Below, piece after piece: positions 27,475 through 36,429 of a stretch of DNA of 64,000 bases. The DNA is from Agrobacterium tumefaciens. Lineage in GTDB: Bacteria; Pseudomonadota; Alphaproteobacteria; Rhizobiales; Rhizobiaceae. The position numbers were made by a program, and so were the translations under genes. Numbering within the stretch: position 1 is the stretch's first letter; each line of letters begins with the position of its first letter. Where the stretch lies: the NCBI RefSeq assembly GCF_005221325.1, contig NZ_CP039890.1, positions 310,001 through 374,000 on the forward strand, written 5' to 3'. A model generated the notes under the pieces. It was not told the origin of the DNA. It ran no database searches and saw only the letters and a program-made list of their open reading frames with translations.

Positions 27475-28662
27475 TCAGCCGCAAGCTCCCGCTGCATCAA
27501 CACCGGGCGCACGCATGGAGGGCAGGAAGCCGTGAAGCCAGGCACCGAAACTTGCCGCCCACAGGATAGCACTGAGGCCGTGATGATAGGGTGACAGGAA
27601 TGCTGCGAAATCAAATTCCGGCAGAATGCGGATCAGCACGGCCGCCACCATCAGGGCGGCTGCCATATGCGCCTGCCACGGCAGATATGTCAGGTTGCGT
27701 CCGGTATGCCGCAGCCCGGCGATGATGAACACCGCCATGATGGCGCAGCCAAGTGCGCCCACCGACAACAGGTGCAGGCCAGCGGCAGGCGTGACGGAAA
27801 AACCGAGCCGCACCGCCCCGAGCGCCAGAAACCCCGCACCGGCAAAGGCATTGCCAAGGCCGAGCAGCAGCACCTCGGTCTTGAAGGCGGCACGCCCGAT
27901 GAACCACTCTGCCAGCCGGTCAAAAAATGCCGCACCGGCCGCAAGCGCCAACCAGGCGCAGACATCGCTTTCCGGAAAGAAGAGTTTCGCTACCATGTAA
28001 AGCGTCACCATGGCGCCCGCCATATGCTGGCGGCCGGGATGGGGCCGGTAAGGCGTGGTCTCGGCGCTCGGATCTAGCGCCAGATTGATGACGACCACAT
28101 TGATGCGAGCGGCCGAGAGCGAAAACAGCACGGTGAAGACGCACAGCGCCGCCTCCAGACAGCGGGCTGCGAGTTCCAGATCACCGATCCACCAGGCATA
28201 GCGCACGCCTGTCTCCATCGCCGCAAACAGAATGAGCCAGACGAGGAACGCCAGATGTTTCGTCGTTCGACGCACGAGCATCGCCTTGCCGATGAGGACG
28301 GAGAGCACGAGTAGAAATGCCAGATCAAAAAAGCCCGCCAGCAGGCTCCACCCATCGGCCCCCACGAAACCGATCAGGCGGCCCGGCAGCCAGAGACCGG
28401 CAAAATAAACAAGTGTGCGACCCGCCGCCGCTTTCGTATCGGTCCATTCCGGCACCGCCGAGCCGAGAAAACCGGCGAGCGCCATGCCATAGGTGCCGAA
28501 AATCATTTCATGGGCATGGATTTGCGAAGGCGGAACGGCATCGGCAAAAGGTAAGGCGTAGCCGCCGATGGCGACCCACAAGAACGGCCAGACCGCGCCA
28601 TGCACGGCGGCCAAAGGGAAAAACAGCCGCAGGGCCTCGGAGAGGATCGGTGGTTGTCTCAT
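27475..28662 (-). CDS. NnrS family membrane protein (paralogue 1)
   Basis: This 395-residue polytopic membrane protein fits NnrS, a heme- and copper-containing family linked to nitric oxide stress in denitrifiers. Family stretches include PSQIHAHEMIFGTYGMALAGF, the AVPEWTD that usually follows, LSVGALGCAIMAVFIIAGLRHTGR and a C-terminal LWAASFGAWLHGFLPSM. Several His positions suit metal binding. It overlaps the upstream ATPase gene by 4 bp and is the end gene of the TonB-ABC operon, which is an unusual place for nnrS. The second paralogue at 46747-47979 lies beside nirK. Confidence 0.88.
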   Translation of the reverse strand: MRQPPILSEALRLFFPLAAVHGAVWPFLWVAIGGYALPFADAVPPSQIHAHEMIFGTYGMALAGFLGSAVPEWTDTKAAAGRTLVYFAGLWLPGRLIGFVGADGWSLLAGFFDLAFLLVLSVLIGKAMLVRRTTKHLAFLVWLILFAAMETGVRYAWWIGDLELAARCLEAALCVFTVLFSLSAARINVVVINLALDPSAETTPYRPHPGRQHMAGAMVTLYMVAKLFFPESDVCAWLALAAGAAFFDRLAEWFIGRAAFKTEVLLLGLGNAFAGAGFLALGAVRLGFSVTPAAGLHLLSVGALGCAIMAVFIIAGLRHTGRNLTYLPWQAHMAAALMVAAVLIRILPEFDFAAFLSPYHHGLSAILWAASFGAWLHGFLPSMRAPGVDAAGACG

Positions 28663-29411
28663 CGCATCCGCTCCTTTGCCGAAAACAATTCGGCGAAAGC
28701 TGGGCTCTCGGACAGGAATTCCACTTCGTCGAACACCGCGCGCGCCATGCGCCGCCCCGGCGAACCGGCCGGAGTATGCGCGGCAACAACCCGGCCATCG
28801 ACGCCGGAGAGCACGATCAGCCTGTCGGCCACCAAGAGCGCTTCATGAAGATCGTGAGTGACGAGAAGCGTGGAGAAACCACGCCTGCGAGCGGCATCCA
28901 CCAGAAGTTCCTGCAAATGCCGGCGCAGGCCGACATCAATAGCACTGAAGGGTTCGTCCAGAAACAGCATGTCCGGTTCCACGGCGAGCGCCCTCGCCAC
29001 CCCGGCACGCTGGCGCATGCCGCCGGAAAGCTCGACCGGATATTTGTGAAAATCCGTCTCTTCCAGACCGACTTCCAGAGCAAACTGCCCGGCGGTTTCC
29101 CGCCGCTGCCGTTTCGGCATGCCCGCCGCAGCGAGACCATAGGCGATATTGTCAATCAACGTCATCCATGGCAGCAACCGCGGCTCCTGAAACACCAGAC
29201 CCTGCCTGCGGTAATTGCGACGCACACGGCCGCGAACGGGATCGATGATACCAGCCGCAATCTGCAAAATCGTTGTCTTGCCGCTGCCGGAGGGACCGAG
29301 CAGGGCCACGGTTTCCCCCGGCGCGATGCCCAGATTGATATTCTCAAACAGGCTGCGGCCGAGAAAGGCGTGACCGACCTGTTCGAAACTGAGGGAAAAA
29401 TGGTCGCTCAT
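28659..29411 (-). CDS. NitT/TauT-type ABC transporter ATPase
   Basis: A cytoplasmic ATPase of 250 residues similar in plan to SsuB/TauB. It has Walker A GPSGSGKTTILQ, Q-loop LVFQEPRLLPWMTLIDNIAYG, signature LSGGMRQRAGVARAL and Walker B MLFLDEPFSAID. A long in-frame extension to 29711 exists, but it would run through the permease gene. The ATG at 29411 overlaps the permease stop by 4 bp. It belongs to the same operon as the permease, the binding protein, the TonB receptor and nnrS. Substrate not determined. Confidence 0.9.
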   Translation of the reverse strand: MSDHFSLSFEQVGHAFLGRSLFENINLGIAPGETVALLGPSGSGKTTILQIAAGIIDPVRGRVRRNYRRQGLVFQEPRLLPWMTLIDNIAYGLAAAGMPKRQRRETAGQFALEVGLEETDFHKYPVELSGGMRQRAGVARALAVEPDMLFLDEPFSAIDVGLRRHLQELLVDAARRRGFSTLLVTHDLHEALLVADRLIVLSGVDGRVVAAHTPAGSPGRRMARAVFDEVEFLSESPAFAELFSAKERMR

Positions 29412-30217
29412 CGTTTGACACCCCATGGCAGCCCAACGGCGCGCCAGCGTTCCAACGCTTCGCGCAGCAGATGCAGCAGGCCGTAATCGGTCAGCAAGGC
29501 AAGGCCGACCGTGATGGTGAGCCAGGCGCTCACCTGGGCGATATCGAACAGCGCCCTCGCGGTTGCCAGTTCGCCGCCAATGCCGCCGGAGTTTGACAGA
29601 AGCTCCGCCATGACGGTCACCTTCCAGGCGCTGCCGGCCGTCGTCGTCCAGGCCGGGAAGAGATAGGAGAGAACATGCGGCATGGTGACCGTGCGCAGGC
29701 GGTAAAACCATGGAGCGCCGAAAGCTTGCGCCATAACCTCCAGCTGACGGTCGCGCTTGGTCACCCCTTCCAGCGCCCCTGCGAAGGAAACGGGCGCCGA
29801 GGCAATGACAACGGTCATGACGGCGGTGCCGCCCGACGATCCGAACCAGATCAGCGCCAGCACAATCCAGCCGATGGGCGGCACGCCGAGCAGGACGGTG
29901 ACGACAGGCTTCATCAGCCGCATGGCGGCAAATGAGCAGCCCGCCGCCACACCCGCCACCGTGCCGATGCCGGCGGTAATGGCAAAACCGGTCAATGCCC
30001 TGATGGCACTCTGCGACAGGATGGCGAAAAAGTCCGGTCGCGCCACCAGACCCCCGATTGCCGCGAAAGTCTCACCCGGCGAGGGCAGGATGAAGGAGCC
30101 GTAAATCTCATGCCCAGCCTGCCATGCGGCGAGAAAACAGAAAATGCCGGAAAGCCCAGCCCAGCCCGCCCAGAGATAGCGACCGGTCCAGCCAAGACTT
30201 TCAAGAATGCGGTTCAT
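29408..30217 (-). CDS. NitT/TauT-type ABC transporter permease
   Basis: A 269-residue inner-membrane permease with a BPD_transp_1 domain. The ATPase-contact region is KRDRQLEVMAQAFGAPWFYRLRTVTMP, which fits the SsuC/TauC group. The ATTTTAGSAWKVTVMAELLSNSGG stretch is also typical. It ends overlapping the ATPase start and begins 5 bp after the binding-protein stop. It forms the channel for whatever the TonB receptor brings into the periplasm. Confidence 0.9.
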   Translation of the reverse strand: MNRILESLGWTGRYLWAGWAGLSGIFCFLAAWQAGHEIYGSFILPSPGETFAAIGGLVARPDFFAILSQSAIRALTGFAITAGIGTVAGVAAGCSFAAMRLMKPVVTVLLGVPPIGWIVLALIWFGSSGGTAVMTVVIASAPVSFAGALEGVTKRDRQLEVMAQAFGAPWFYRLRTVTMPHVLSYLFPAWTTTAGSAWKVTVMAELLSNSGGIGGELATARALFDIAQVSAWLTITVGLALLTDYGLLHLLREALERWRAVGLPWGVKR

Positions 30218-30222
30218 GCCTG

Positions 30223-31206
30223 CTACACCAGATAAAAGCCGTCATCCGGCCGCCGGCCGCCGATGATTGCCGGGTCGGCCTTGGCAAGTTCATCGTAAAA
30301 CGCCTCGAGATCGGCGCGTGCCGTACTCGCCTTCAACGCCGACAAATGGCTTGTCGGAAAGGAGGCGGCGATGATTTCCGGCGGGAAGCCGAGGGCATCG
30401 GCCGCGGCGGCGGCGGCCGTTTGCGGGTCAGCTGTGGCACTGGCAAGTGCCGCTTCCATGCCCGCCTGCAAAGCCTCTATACCTGCCTTGCCGAGCTTTT
30501 GCTGAACCTGCGACGTCAAAGCGAGACCCGCCTGCGGGATTTCCGACTTGCCCGCCACCTTTGCCCATTCCTGCTGGATATCGATGGTGCGGTGAACGGT
30601 CATGAAAAACGACTTTGCCTTTATCAGCACAGCGGTCGCGGCCGGTTCACTCAGCAGGGCCGCATCCACCCGGCCCGTCAGCAGCAATTGCACGGCTTCC
30701 GGTGGCGAAGCGGCATATTCCAGCTTGATGTCGCCGGGTTTCAAGCCGTTCTCGGCAACAAGGCGACGCAGAACGAAATCGGGCATGTCGTTCTTGAACG
30801 GCAGAGCCAGCGTCTTGCCGGAAAGGCTTTCGAGCGACGTCAGCGTCTCGTCCTTCGACACGATATAGAGCAGACCCGTTGTCAGCACGTTCATCAGCCC
30901 AAGGCCGAGGCCGCGATTATGGAGATTGGCAGCACCGTAACTCGGCATCACCACCGCTCCCATGGAACCGGAAGCGACGGCGGCGCGCATTTCATCCGGC
31001 GTTTTCCATGCCTTGAACACGGCCCCAGGCGCGACATCCTTCAGGAAACCGCCTTTTACGGCATGAGCCAGAACCGCCGAAGGTGCTGCGGGCGGACCGT
31101 AAAAGACAAGCGGTGCCTCGGCCCTCAGGACGGATGGCGCGGCAAGGCCCGCGACGGTCAGCCTGGAAAGCAGCGACAGCGCCCGGCGTCGTGTGTAACT
31201 CGTCAT
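30223..31206 (-). CDS. ABC transporter substrate-binding protein with export signal
   Basis: This is a periplasmic receptor of 327 residues in the NMT1/SsuA-like fold. The N-terminus MTSYTRRRALSLLSRLTVAGL carries an RRR, which suggests a twin-arginine or Sec signal, with cleavage near LRAEAP. Family features are FYGPPAAPSAVLAHAVKGG at the start of the mature protein, SGSMGAVVMPSYGAANLHNRG, and a long helical C-terminal part. The ATG at 31206 is preferred over an in-frame start at 31428 inside the TonB gene. It shares the operon with TonB receptor, permease, ATPase and nnrS. The ligand is unknown; copper complex, heme-related or sulfonate are guesses only. Confidence 0.85.
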   Translation of the reverse strand: MTSYTRRRALSLLSRLTVAGLAAPSVLRAEAPLVFYGPPAAPSAVLAHAVKGGFLKDVAPGAVFKAWKTPDEMRAAVASGSMGAVVMPSYGAANLHNRGLGLGLMNVLTTGLLYIVSKDETLTSLESLSGKTLALPFKNDMPDFVLRRLVAENGLKPGDIKLEYAASPPEAVQLLLTGRVDAALLSEPAATAVLIKAKSFFMTVHRTIDIQQEWAKVAGKSEIPQAGLALTSQVQQKLGKAGIEALQAGMEAALASATADPQTAAAAAADALGFPPEIIAASFPTSHLSALKASTARADLEAFYDELAKADPAIIGGRRPDDGFYLV

Positions 31207-31225
31207 GATCAGATCCTTTCGGCGT

Positions 31226-33376
31226 TCAGAAACGCGCCTTGATGCCGGCATAAAATCCGCGCCCGTCGCCCGGCAGATAGACCGCCTGACCGGCGCTTGC
31301 CTGGTCGAGAATGAGTGTGGATGAGGCGTAGGTCTTGTCGAAGACGTTGGTGACCGCGCCATAGATCGAGAACCTGTCATTGACGCGATATTCGGTCTTG
31401 AGATCAACCACCGCATAGGGATCGGCATACATCGTATTCATGTTGTCGACCGGGGTCTTGGATGGCACCCATTGCAGCACCGCGCCGATATCCCATTGTT
31501 CGAAAATAGCATATTGCAGGGCGAGATTGACGACATGGCGCGGCGCGCCGGCCAGCCGGTTGTCACCGCGCACCGGATCGTCGCGGAAGCGGAAATCCTG
31601 CAGCACATAGGCAAGACGAGCGGTCAGACCATCTAGCACTTCGCCGGAAACGCCAAGCTCCACACCCGCATGCACGGTTTCATCCGCGTTGAAAGCGGAG
31701 AGCAGCGAACCGCTCGTGTCGCGCAGGCTGAGCAATTCGTTCTCCACCCAGGAATAATAGGCGGTGGCGTCGATATTCCACGAGCCACGCTCGCCGCGCC
31801 AGCCGATCTCGACCGTAGTCGCCGTCTGCGCCTCAAGATCGGGCGTCGAAAAGCCGGTGGGCGATGCATTCGGCGTGCCGCCGGTGGTACCGAGAAGATC
31901 GTCATGGGTCGGCGGTTCGAAACTGCGGCTGACAGCGGCAAACAGCATGTTGTTGTCGTCCGGGCGCCACCTGATGCCGAGCGCCGGAGACCAGCCGCTG
32001 TAGCTGCGCTCATAGCCCGTATCCACCGCCACGGCAGAGGCCGCCGCGCCGCCCGGTCCGAAGCTCAGCCTCGGCCGGGTCGCAGCCCGCCAGAGATCGT
32101 TATTGTCGCGGGTGGCATGAGTGTAGGAAAGCGATGGCGACAGCGTCATCGTTTCGGAAAGCGGAATATTCAGCCCCGCATTCAAAGACAGTGTCGAAGC
32201 ATCGAGATCGTTGCTGGAAAAGGCCGGACCATCACCCCCTGCCTGGCTGATGTGATAGGTCCGTTCCGCCGAACCGACCGTATAGAGCGCCGAAGCTTCA
32301 AAAAGCGGCAGCAGGGCATCGGCATCGGGCTGGTAGGCATAACGCAGCAGCCCCGTCACATCGCCGCCATCCGTGCGCCGAACGCCGCTTGAGACCGGGA
32401 ACCGGAACATGTCCCTGGTATAGGTGTAACCCAATCCGATGTCGAAGAGATGATCGCCGAGTTCGATCGAGCTGCGCGAGCCGATGACGAACTGGCTGGC
32501 CTCCCGGCGTGGCTTGTCACGCATCACATTCGGGCCGAGGCTGGTTGGCGGGCCCGGCGAAACCTGTCTGGGATCAGCATCCATGGCGCTTTTCGTCAGG
32601 GGTCCCGCCACGTCAAAACCCAGATCGGTATAGCTGGCAAAAACCCGCGTCTTGACGGCGTCCGACACCTCCGCCTCGATCACCCCGCCGACACTTACCC
32701 GGCGGGAATCAATATAGACGCGATAACCGTCGCGACGGCTGACATCGGCATAAAAACCGGCAGCGAAGCGATCTGCATCAAAACCAGTGCGCAGCGAGGC
32801 ATCTGCCTGACCGAAACTGCCGCCGCCGGCAGAAATGCTGGTTCCCTTCTCCACCGGCGAAGCAAAATTGATCGCCCCGCCCAGAACGCTGGCCCCCAGC
32901 CGGTTGGCGGTGTAACCGCGGTAAATTTCGATGAGGCTGGCCTGACCGGGATTGGCGAGCCCGACGATATAGGAACCATCGGCACGGTTGATCGGCAACC
33001 CGTCCTTCAGCACCAGAACCCCGCGTTCGACCGGGTTCTGCTGCAACCCGGAGCCTCTGATCTGAATGCGCGGCTGGTCATTGCCGCCGAAAAAGCGCTG
33101 CACCACCACGCCGGGCGCCGAAGCAAGCGCATCTGCAAGCGTCGGCACGGCCTTTGAGGTCGCTTCCTGCGGCTGGAGTGCGGAGACACCACCTGGAATG
33201 GCCTTCAGGCGCTGGCGCGCCTGCTCCACGCCATCCGCCCATCTCGCCCCCTCAACCGTGATCGTCTCCAGAACCGTGGTCGAGCCCGGTGTGGCCGATT
33301 GCGCAAGCGCAACACCGGAAACCCCTGCCATCAAACCCGTTGTTATCGTGAAAAACCCCGCCTTCAGCACCCGCAT
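31226..33376 (-). CDS. TonB-dependent outer-membrane receptor
   Basis: This 716-residue outer membrane transporter has a signal peptide (MAGVSGVALAQS) and a plug domain with VLETITVEGARWADGVEQAR and VPTLADALASAPGVVVQRF. A 22-stranded barrel is implied by alternating repeats and a C-terminal FYAGIKARF that ends in Phe. GGAINFASPVEKGTSISAGG and the plug motif PRIQIRGSGLQ are typical of siderophore or metal-complex receptors. An FNR/NnrR-like site (33439-33452) is about 63 bp upstream. It leads the operon to the ABC importer and nnrS, and such a link between uptake and denitrification is unusual. Confidence 0.93.
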   Translation of the reverse strand: MRVLKAGFFTITTGLMAGVSGVALAQSATPGSTTVLETITVEGARWADGVEQARQRLKAIPGGVSALQPQEATSKAVPTLADALASAPGVVVQRFFGGNDQPRIQIRGSGLQQNPVERGVLVLKDGLPINRADGSYIVGLANPGQASLIEIYRGYTANRLGASVLGGAINFASPVEKGTSISAGGGSFGQADASLRTGFDADRFAAGFYADVSRRDGYRVYIDSRRVSVGGVIEAEVSDAVKTRVFASYTDLGFDVAGPLTKSAMDADPRQVSPGPPTSLGPNVMRDKPRREASQFVIGSRSSIELGDHLFDIGLGYTYTRDMFRFPVSSGVRRTDGGDVTGLLRYAYQPDADALLPLFEASALYTVGSAERTYHISQAGGDGPAFSSNDLDASTLSLNAGLNIPLSETMTLSPSLSYTHATRDNNDLWRAATRPRLSFGPGGAAASAVAVDTGYERSYSGWSPALGIRWRPDDNNMLFAAVSRSFEPPTHDDLLGTTGGTPNASPTGFSTPDLEAQTATTVEIGWRGERGSWNIDATAYYSWVENELLSLRDTSGSLLSAFNADETVHAGVELGVSGEVLDGLTARLAYVLQDFRFRDDPVRGDNRLAGAPRHVVNLALQYAIFEQWDIGAVLQWVPSKTPVDNMNTMYADPYAVVDLKTEYRVNDRFSIYGAVTNVFDKTYASSTLILDQASAGQAVYLPGDGRGFYAGIKARF

Positions 33377-33438
33377 ATGCCACCCCTTCAGTCATAACCT
33401 GCGTGTACCGGGGATGACATTTTGCAAGAACGGCCTCT

Positions 33439-33452
33439 TTGCGCTGGATCAA
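33439..33452. promoter_or_regulatory. FNR/NnrR-like site upstream of the TonB receptor operon
   Basis: TTGCGCTGGATCAA fits TTG-N8-CAA and has the FNR half-site ATCAA on the right. It sits about 63 bp before the TonB receptor start and suggests control by NnrR or an FNR/FixK protein. Confidence 0.65.
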
Positions 33453-33473
33453 ACAACACCAAAAACATGAGTT

Positions 33474-33857
33474 TTATTTACATGTTTTAAGAGACAGGGC
33501 GTCGCGCAGAATTCGCGATCCTTCCTGAGCGGCGGCGGCGATGTCGAGAAACATCAGGCTCGCCGTTTCGACGATGCCTTCATCGACCGTATCGTCCTCG
33601 GCAAAATCCGCCAGCATCTCGGTCAGAAGCCCGATCTTGCGCCGCTCCTCGCGGGCGGCGGCCAGAAGCTTGACGATATTGCGCTGGCGCTCGAAATCCT
33701 CAAGCTCGCGCAGCGCCTCATGGACCTTGTCACGGCAGCCGCAATCGAGTGCGCTCTGCAAAACCACGTTGCGCACCAGATGGATCGCAGCAGCGATATC
33801 CGCCCCGCCCGGCGCTGCCACAGACAGCGATTGCGGCTCTTGCCTGTTCATCGTCAT
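33474..33857 (-). CDS. uncharacterised protein coupled to ubiV
   Basis: A 127-residue protein with no signal or membrane segment and a mostly helical composition. Residues 33-90 contain a Cys pair and a charged stretch (ALDCGCRDKVHEALRELEDF, ERQRNIVKLLAAAREERRKI) likely to form a coiled coil. The start overlaps the ubiV stop (ATGA), so it is the last gene of ubiT-ubiU-ubiV. It could be an accessory or regulatory factor in anaerobic ubiquinone synthesis, but that is only context. I do not recognise the family. The 4-bp overlap supports it being a real gene. Confidence 0.75.
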   Translation of the reverse strand: MTMNRQEPQSLSVAAPGGADIAAAIHLVRNVVLQSALDCGCRDKVHEALRELEDFERQRNIVKLLAAAREERRKIGLLTEMLADFAEDDTVDEGIVETASLMFLDIAAAAQEGSRILRDALSLKTCK

Positions 33858-34801
33858 GCATTCACCCCATGCGCCGTGTTGCGGGCACGGGCGACCCAGG
33901 CCGCCCCTTCCTGCCCGTGGTGGAAACCATTGGAAAAAGGCACGTCCGGATAGATTTGCCCGAGACGTGCAAGACCATCTGCCGCATCCCGCCTGCCGGC
34001 CAGAACATCGTCATGGATCTGCGCCACCGCCACCATGTCGCAATCCTGTGGTGACAGCCGGAATCGGGCGATGCCAGCGGCCGCCAGATCCTGCAATTCG
34101 CCAAGCAGCGACTGGCAGGTGTGCGAAACCGTCTGTACGCCGTTCAGCGCCAGAAACGACTGCCGGTCAAGCGTACGCACCGGCAGCCCGTCAGGGTCGT
34201 CACCGCAGACGAACTGGCAATTATCCTTGATATTGCCCTTGGCGCGGGCATGGGCGCAGCGTGCGGAGATGGCGAGCGGCAGGCGGCCGAAGGCGAAGAC
34301 TTCGAACTCCACATCCGGTGTTTCCGCCACGATGCGCTCCACCGAGGTCACCGGCAGTTCCGGCGGCAGGCAGATGGCGCTTGCCCCACGCGAGGCGAGC
34401 AACCGCGCGGTGGCGGCATTGTAGACATTCACCATTGGCCCAACGATATGCGGCGTGCGGTGCAACATGCCGAGCGCGGAAAGATCGTTCGCCTCGACGG
34501 GATAGGGGCTGTCGGCGATCAGGCCGCGCAGCTGGCGGCTTTCGCGCTCCAGCGTTACCAGTGAAAGCGTAGAGAGGATCACCTGCTTTCCGGTACTCTC
34601 CAGCCGCTCGATCACCTCGGCCAGATGCGGTTCGGTGAAATGAAACCGTTTTGAGCAGACGGTTTCGCCGAGATAGACATGGCTGACGGGCGCTTCATCG
34701 GCGATGCGGAAATAGAAATCGCGCCATTTCTCGCCCTGCCAGAGATAGAGGACCGGGCCAAGCGCCAATGTGGCCTTTGCAGTGTGTGCCATCGCCATCA
34801 T
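33854..34801 (-). CDS. ubiV: UbiV, oxygen-independent ubiquinone hydroxylation factor (U32 family)
   Basis: UbiV works with UbiU to hydroxylate the ubiquinone ring without oxygen. This 315-residue protein begins with MMAMAHTAKATLALGPVLYL. The cysteines expected to bind a 4Fe-4S cluster are visible in HVYLGETVCSKRFHF, ISARCAHARAKG and DNCQFVCGDDP. Its start overlaps the ubiU stop by 4 bp. E. coli UbiV has about 290 residues, so this one is a little longer. The U32 family call is secure; specific role is inferred from the ubiT-U-V order. Confidence 0.9.
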   Translation of the reverse strand: MMAMAHTAKATLALGPVLYLWQGEKWRDFYFRIADEAPVSHVYLGETVCSKRFHFTEPHLAEVIERLESTGKQVILSTLSLVTLERESRQLRGLIADSPYPVEANDLSALGMLHRTPHIVGPMVNVYNAATARLLASRGASAICLPPELPVTSVERIVAETPDVEFEVFAFGRLPLAISARCAHARAKGNIKDNCQFVCGDDPDGLPVRTLDRQSFLALNGVQTVSHTCQSLLGELQDLAAAGIARFRLSPQDCDMVAVAQIHDDVLAGRRDAADGLARLGQIYPDVPFSNGFHHGQEGAAWVARARNTAHGVNA

Positions 34802-35775
34802 CTCCAGCGTTTCTCGTAAGCGCCGACAGTTGTGCGCTGGCCTTCGCTTAACAGTCGCAGGCGTGAGAGCAGCCGTCCCCGTTCTTCGGCGCTGGCGGCC
34901 AGCGCCCGGTGCAGGGTGGACACCACTTCCGCCACATAGGCCTTGCCGCGCTGGCGGCCCTCGATCTTCAGCGCGCTGACCCCCGCTTCGCGCAACGCAT
35001 CGATCTGGTCCATCACGTCAAGCGACACCGGGTCCTCAAAGGCATAGGACTTGTCATCGGCAATCTCGAAACGGCCCTTGCAGAGCGTCGGATAACCCGC
35101 TGCTTCGCCTTCCGGAAAGCGGTTGATGGTGTAATCGCCGAGTTCCGACACCAGCTCCGGCCCGTCCTGCCGGTAACGCACATGGCTTGCTGGCGAGCAG
35201 ACGCCGTTCATGTTGGGGGATTTTCCGGTGGCGTAAGACGAGAGCGAGCAGCGCCCCTCCGCCATGACGCAGAGGCCGCCAAACACGAAGATTTCGATTT
35301 CGCAGCGGATCTGCCGCGCCAGCCGGGCGATGTCGGAAATCGTCAGCGTGCGCGGCAGCACCACGCGTTTCGCGCCGAAGGCATCGACGAGGAAATTCAC
35401 CGCATCGGCATTGGAGGCGGAGGCCTGCACGGAGACATGGATGCGCTGCTGCGGGTGGTGTTCCGCCACATGCGCCATCAGACCGAAATCGGCAAGGATC
35501 AGCGCATCCGCCCCCGCCTTCACGGCATCGGCCGCACCGCGATACCAGATATCCTCATTGCCCGCGCGCATGAAGGTGTTGAGCGCGACGAAAGTCTGGA
35601 CGCCGCGCTTCTTCGCATAGGTAATGGCTTCGGCAAGCTCTTCGCGGGAAAAATTGAGGCCGGGAAAATTGCGGGCATTGGTCTCATCGCGAAAACCGCA
35701 ATAGACGGCATCCGCGCCGGCATCCACGGCCTCGCGGAAGGCGGCAGGCGTTCCCGCAGGACAGATCAACTCCAT
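34798..35775 (-). CDS. ubiU: UbiU, oxygen-independent ubiquinone hydroxylation factor (U32 family)
   Basis: A 325-residue U32-type protein that forms a heterodimer with UbiV. It begins MELICPAGTPAAFREAVDAG with the family core GADAVYCGFRDETNARNFPG. Cluster cysteines are in MAEGRCSLSSYATGKSPN, NGVCSPASH and YPTLCKGRFEI. The terminal part has LKIEGRQRGKAYVAEVV, typical for the family. It overlaps ubiT by 10 bp and ubiV by 4 bp. The cluster sits beside norE/nnrT, which fits a need for quinone under denitrifying conditions. Confidence 0.93.
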   Translation of the reverse strand: MELICPAGTPAAFREAVDAGADAVYCGFRDETNARNFPGLNFSREELAEAITYAKKRGVQTFVALNTFMRAGNEDIWYRGAADAVKAGADALILADFGLMAHVAEHHPQQRIHVSVQASASNADAVNFLVDAFGAKRVVLPRTLTISDIARLARQIRCEIEIFVFGGLCVMAEGRCSLSSYATGKSPNMNGVCSPASHVRYRQDGPELVSELGDYTINRFPEGEAAGYPTLCKGRFEIADDKSYAFEDPVSLDVMDQIDALREAGVSALKIEGRQRGKAYVAEVVSTLHRALAASAEERGRLLSRLRLLSEGQRTTVGAYEKRWR

Positions 35776-36281
35776 GCCGCACCTCCACGCGTTTCGGATA
35801 GAACATGGCCGCGCAGGCGGTTCGCAAGCCCCGTTACGACAGGCGCGAAAGGCCCGGCAAAGGCACCGAGATCGCGCGGCAGATCAATGCCGCTGTCATC
35901 GAGCGTATTGCGCAGTGCCAGCATCGCCTCCATGTCGCCGGTGACGCTGAGATCACGCGAAAAGAACAGCGCATCGGCATCCTGCCGCCCCTCCATCAGC
36001 GCCAGCAGCATGAAAAGCGGCCCTTCCACCGCCGCATCCACCTTGGGCAAGCGGCCCTTTCGGCTGACGGTGATGGCAGGACGCGCGGGCTCGACCATGA
36101 AGGCGAAGGGCAGATCGACCGGCAGGAAGGCATAACGTTTGCTGCAATGTTCACCGAGCCGGCCGAACAGGTCAGGGTGCCGTTTCATGATCTGCGCCAG
36201 CATCGCCGCCGTCGCTCGCTGCACCACGGCAAGGGGCAGAAAATTCATGGGGGTAGCGATGGCGGCGGGAAACGGTCTCAT
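35766..36281 (-). CDS. ubiT: UbiT-type SCP2-domain accessory factor
   Basis: This 171-residue protein has the SCP2-like lipid-binding fold. It includes LPVDLPFAFMVEPARPAITV, VDAAVEGPLFMLLALMEGRQDADALFFSRDL and VTGDMEAMLALRNTLDDS, the last matching the UbiT/UbiJ conserved segment. UbiT is thought to bind quinone intermediates for the anaerobic route. The gene is first in ubiT-ubiU-ubiV and overlaps ubiU by 10 bp. A TTG-N8-CAA site is 59 bp upstream. Identification rests on both fold pattern and neighbourhood. Confidence 0.88.
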   Translation of the reverse strand: MRPFPAAIATPMNFLPLAVVQRATAAMLAQIMKRHPDLFGRLGEHCSKRYAFLPVDLPFAFMVEPARPAITVSRKGRLPKVDAAVEGPLFMLLALMEGRQDADALFFSRDLSVTGDMEAMLALRNTLDDSGIDLPRDLGAFAGPFAPVVTGLANRLRGHVLSETRGGAAWS

Positions 36282-36339
36282 AAATGGTCCTGTCGGGTCA
36301 GTTGCGGCAGGAACCTAACCGCAGCGCGCCAGCGCCGGT

Positions 36340-36353
36340 TTGAGCGAACGCAA
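36340..36353. promoter_or_regulatory. NnrR/FNR-like site between ubiT and the DUF488 gene
   Basis: TTGAGCGAACGCAA fits TTG-N8-CAA. It is 59 bp from the ubiT start on the minus strand and 77 bp from the DUF488 gene on the plus strand, so it could serve either or both. Confidence 0.65.
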
Positions 36354-36429
36354 AGACAGAGAGATTTTCGGGTGCGATTTCACAAAAGCCGCTATAAATC
36401 ATTCACTTGCGAAGCGAAGGAGGCCGCCC

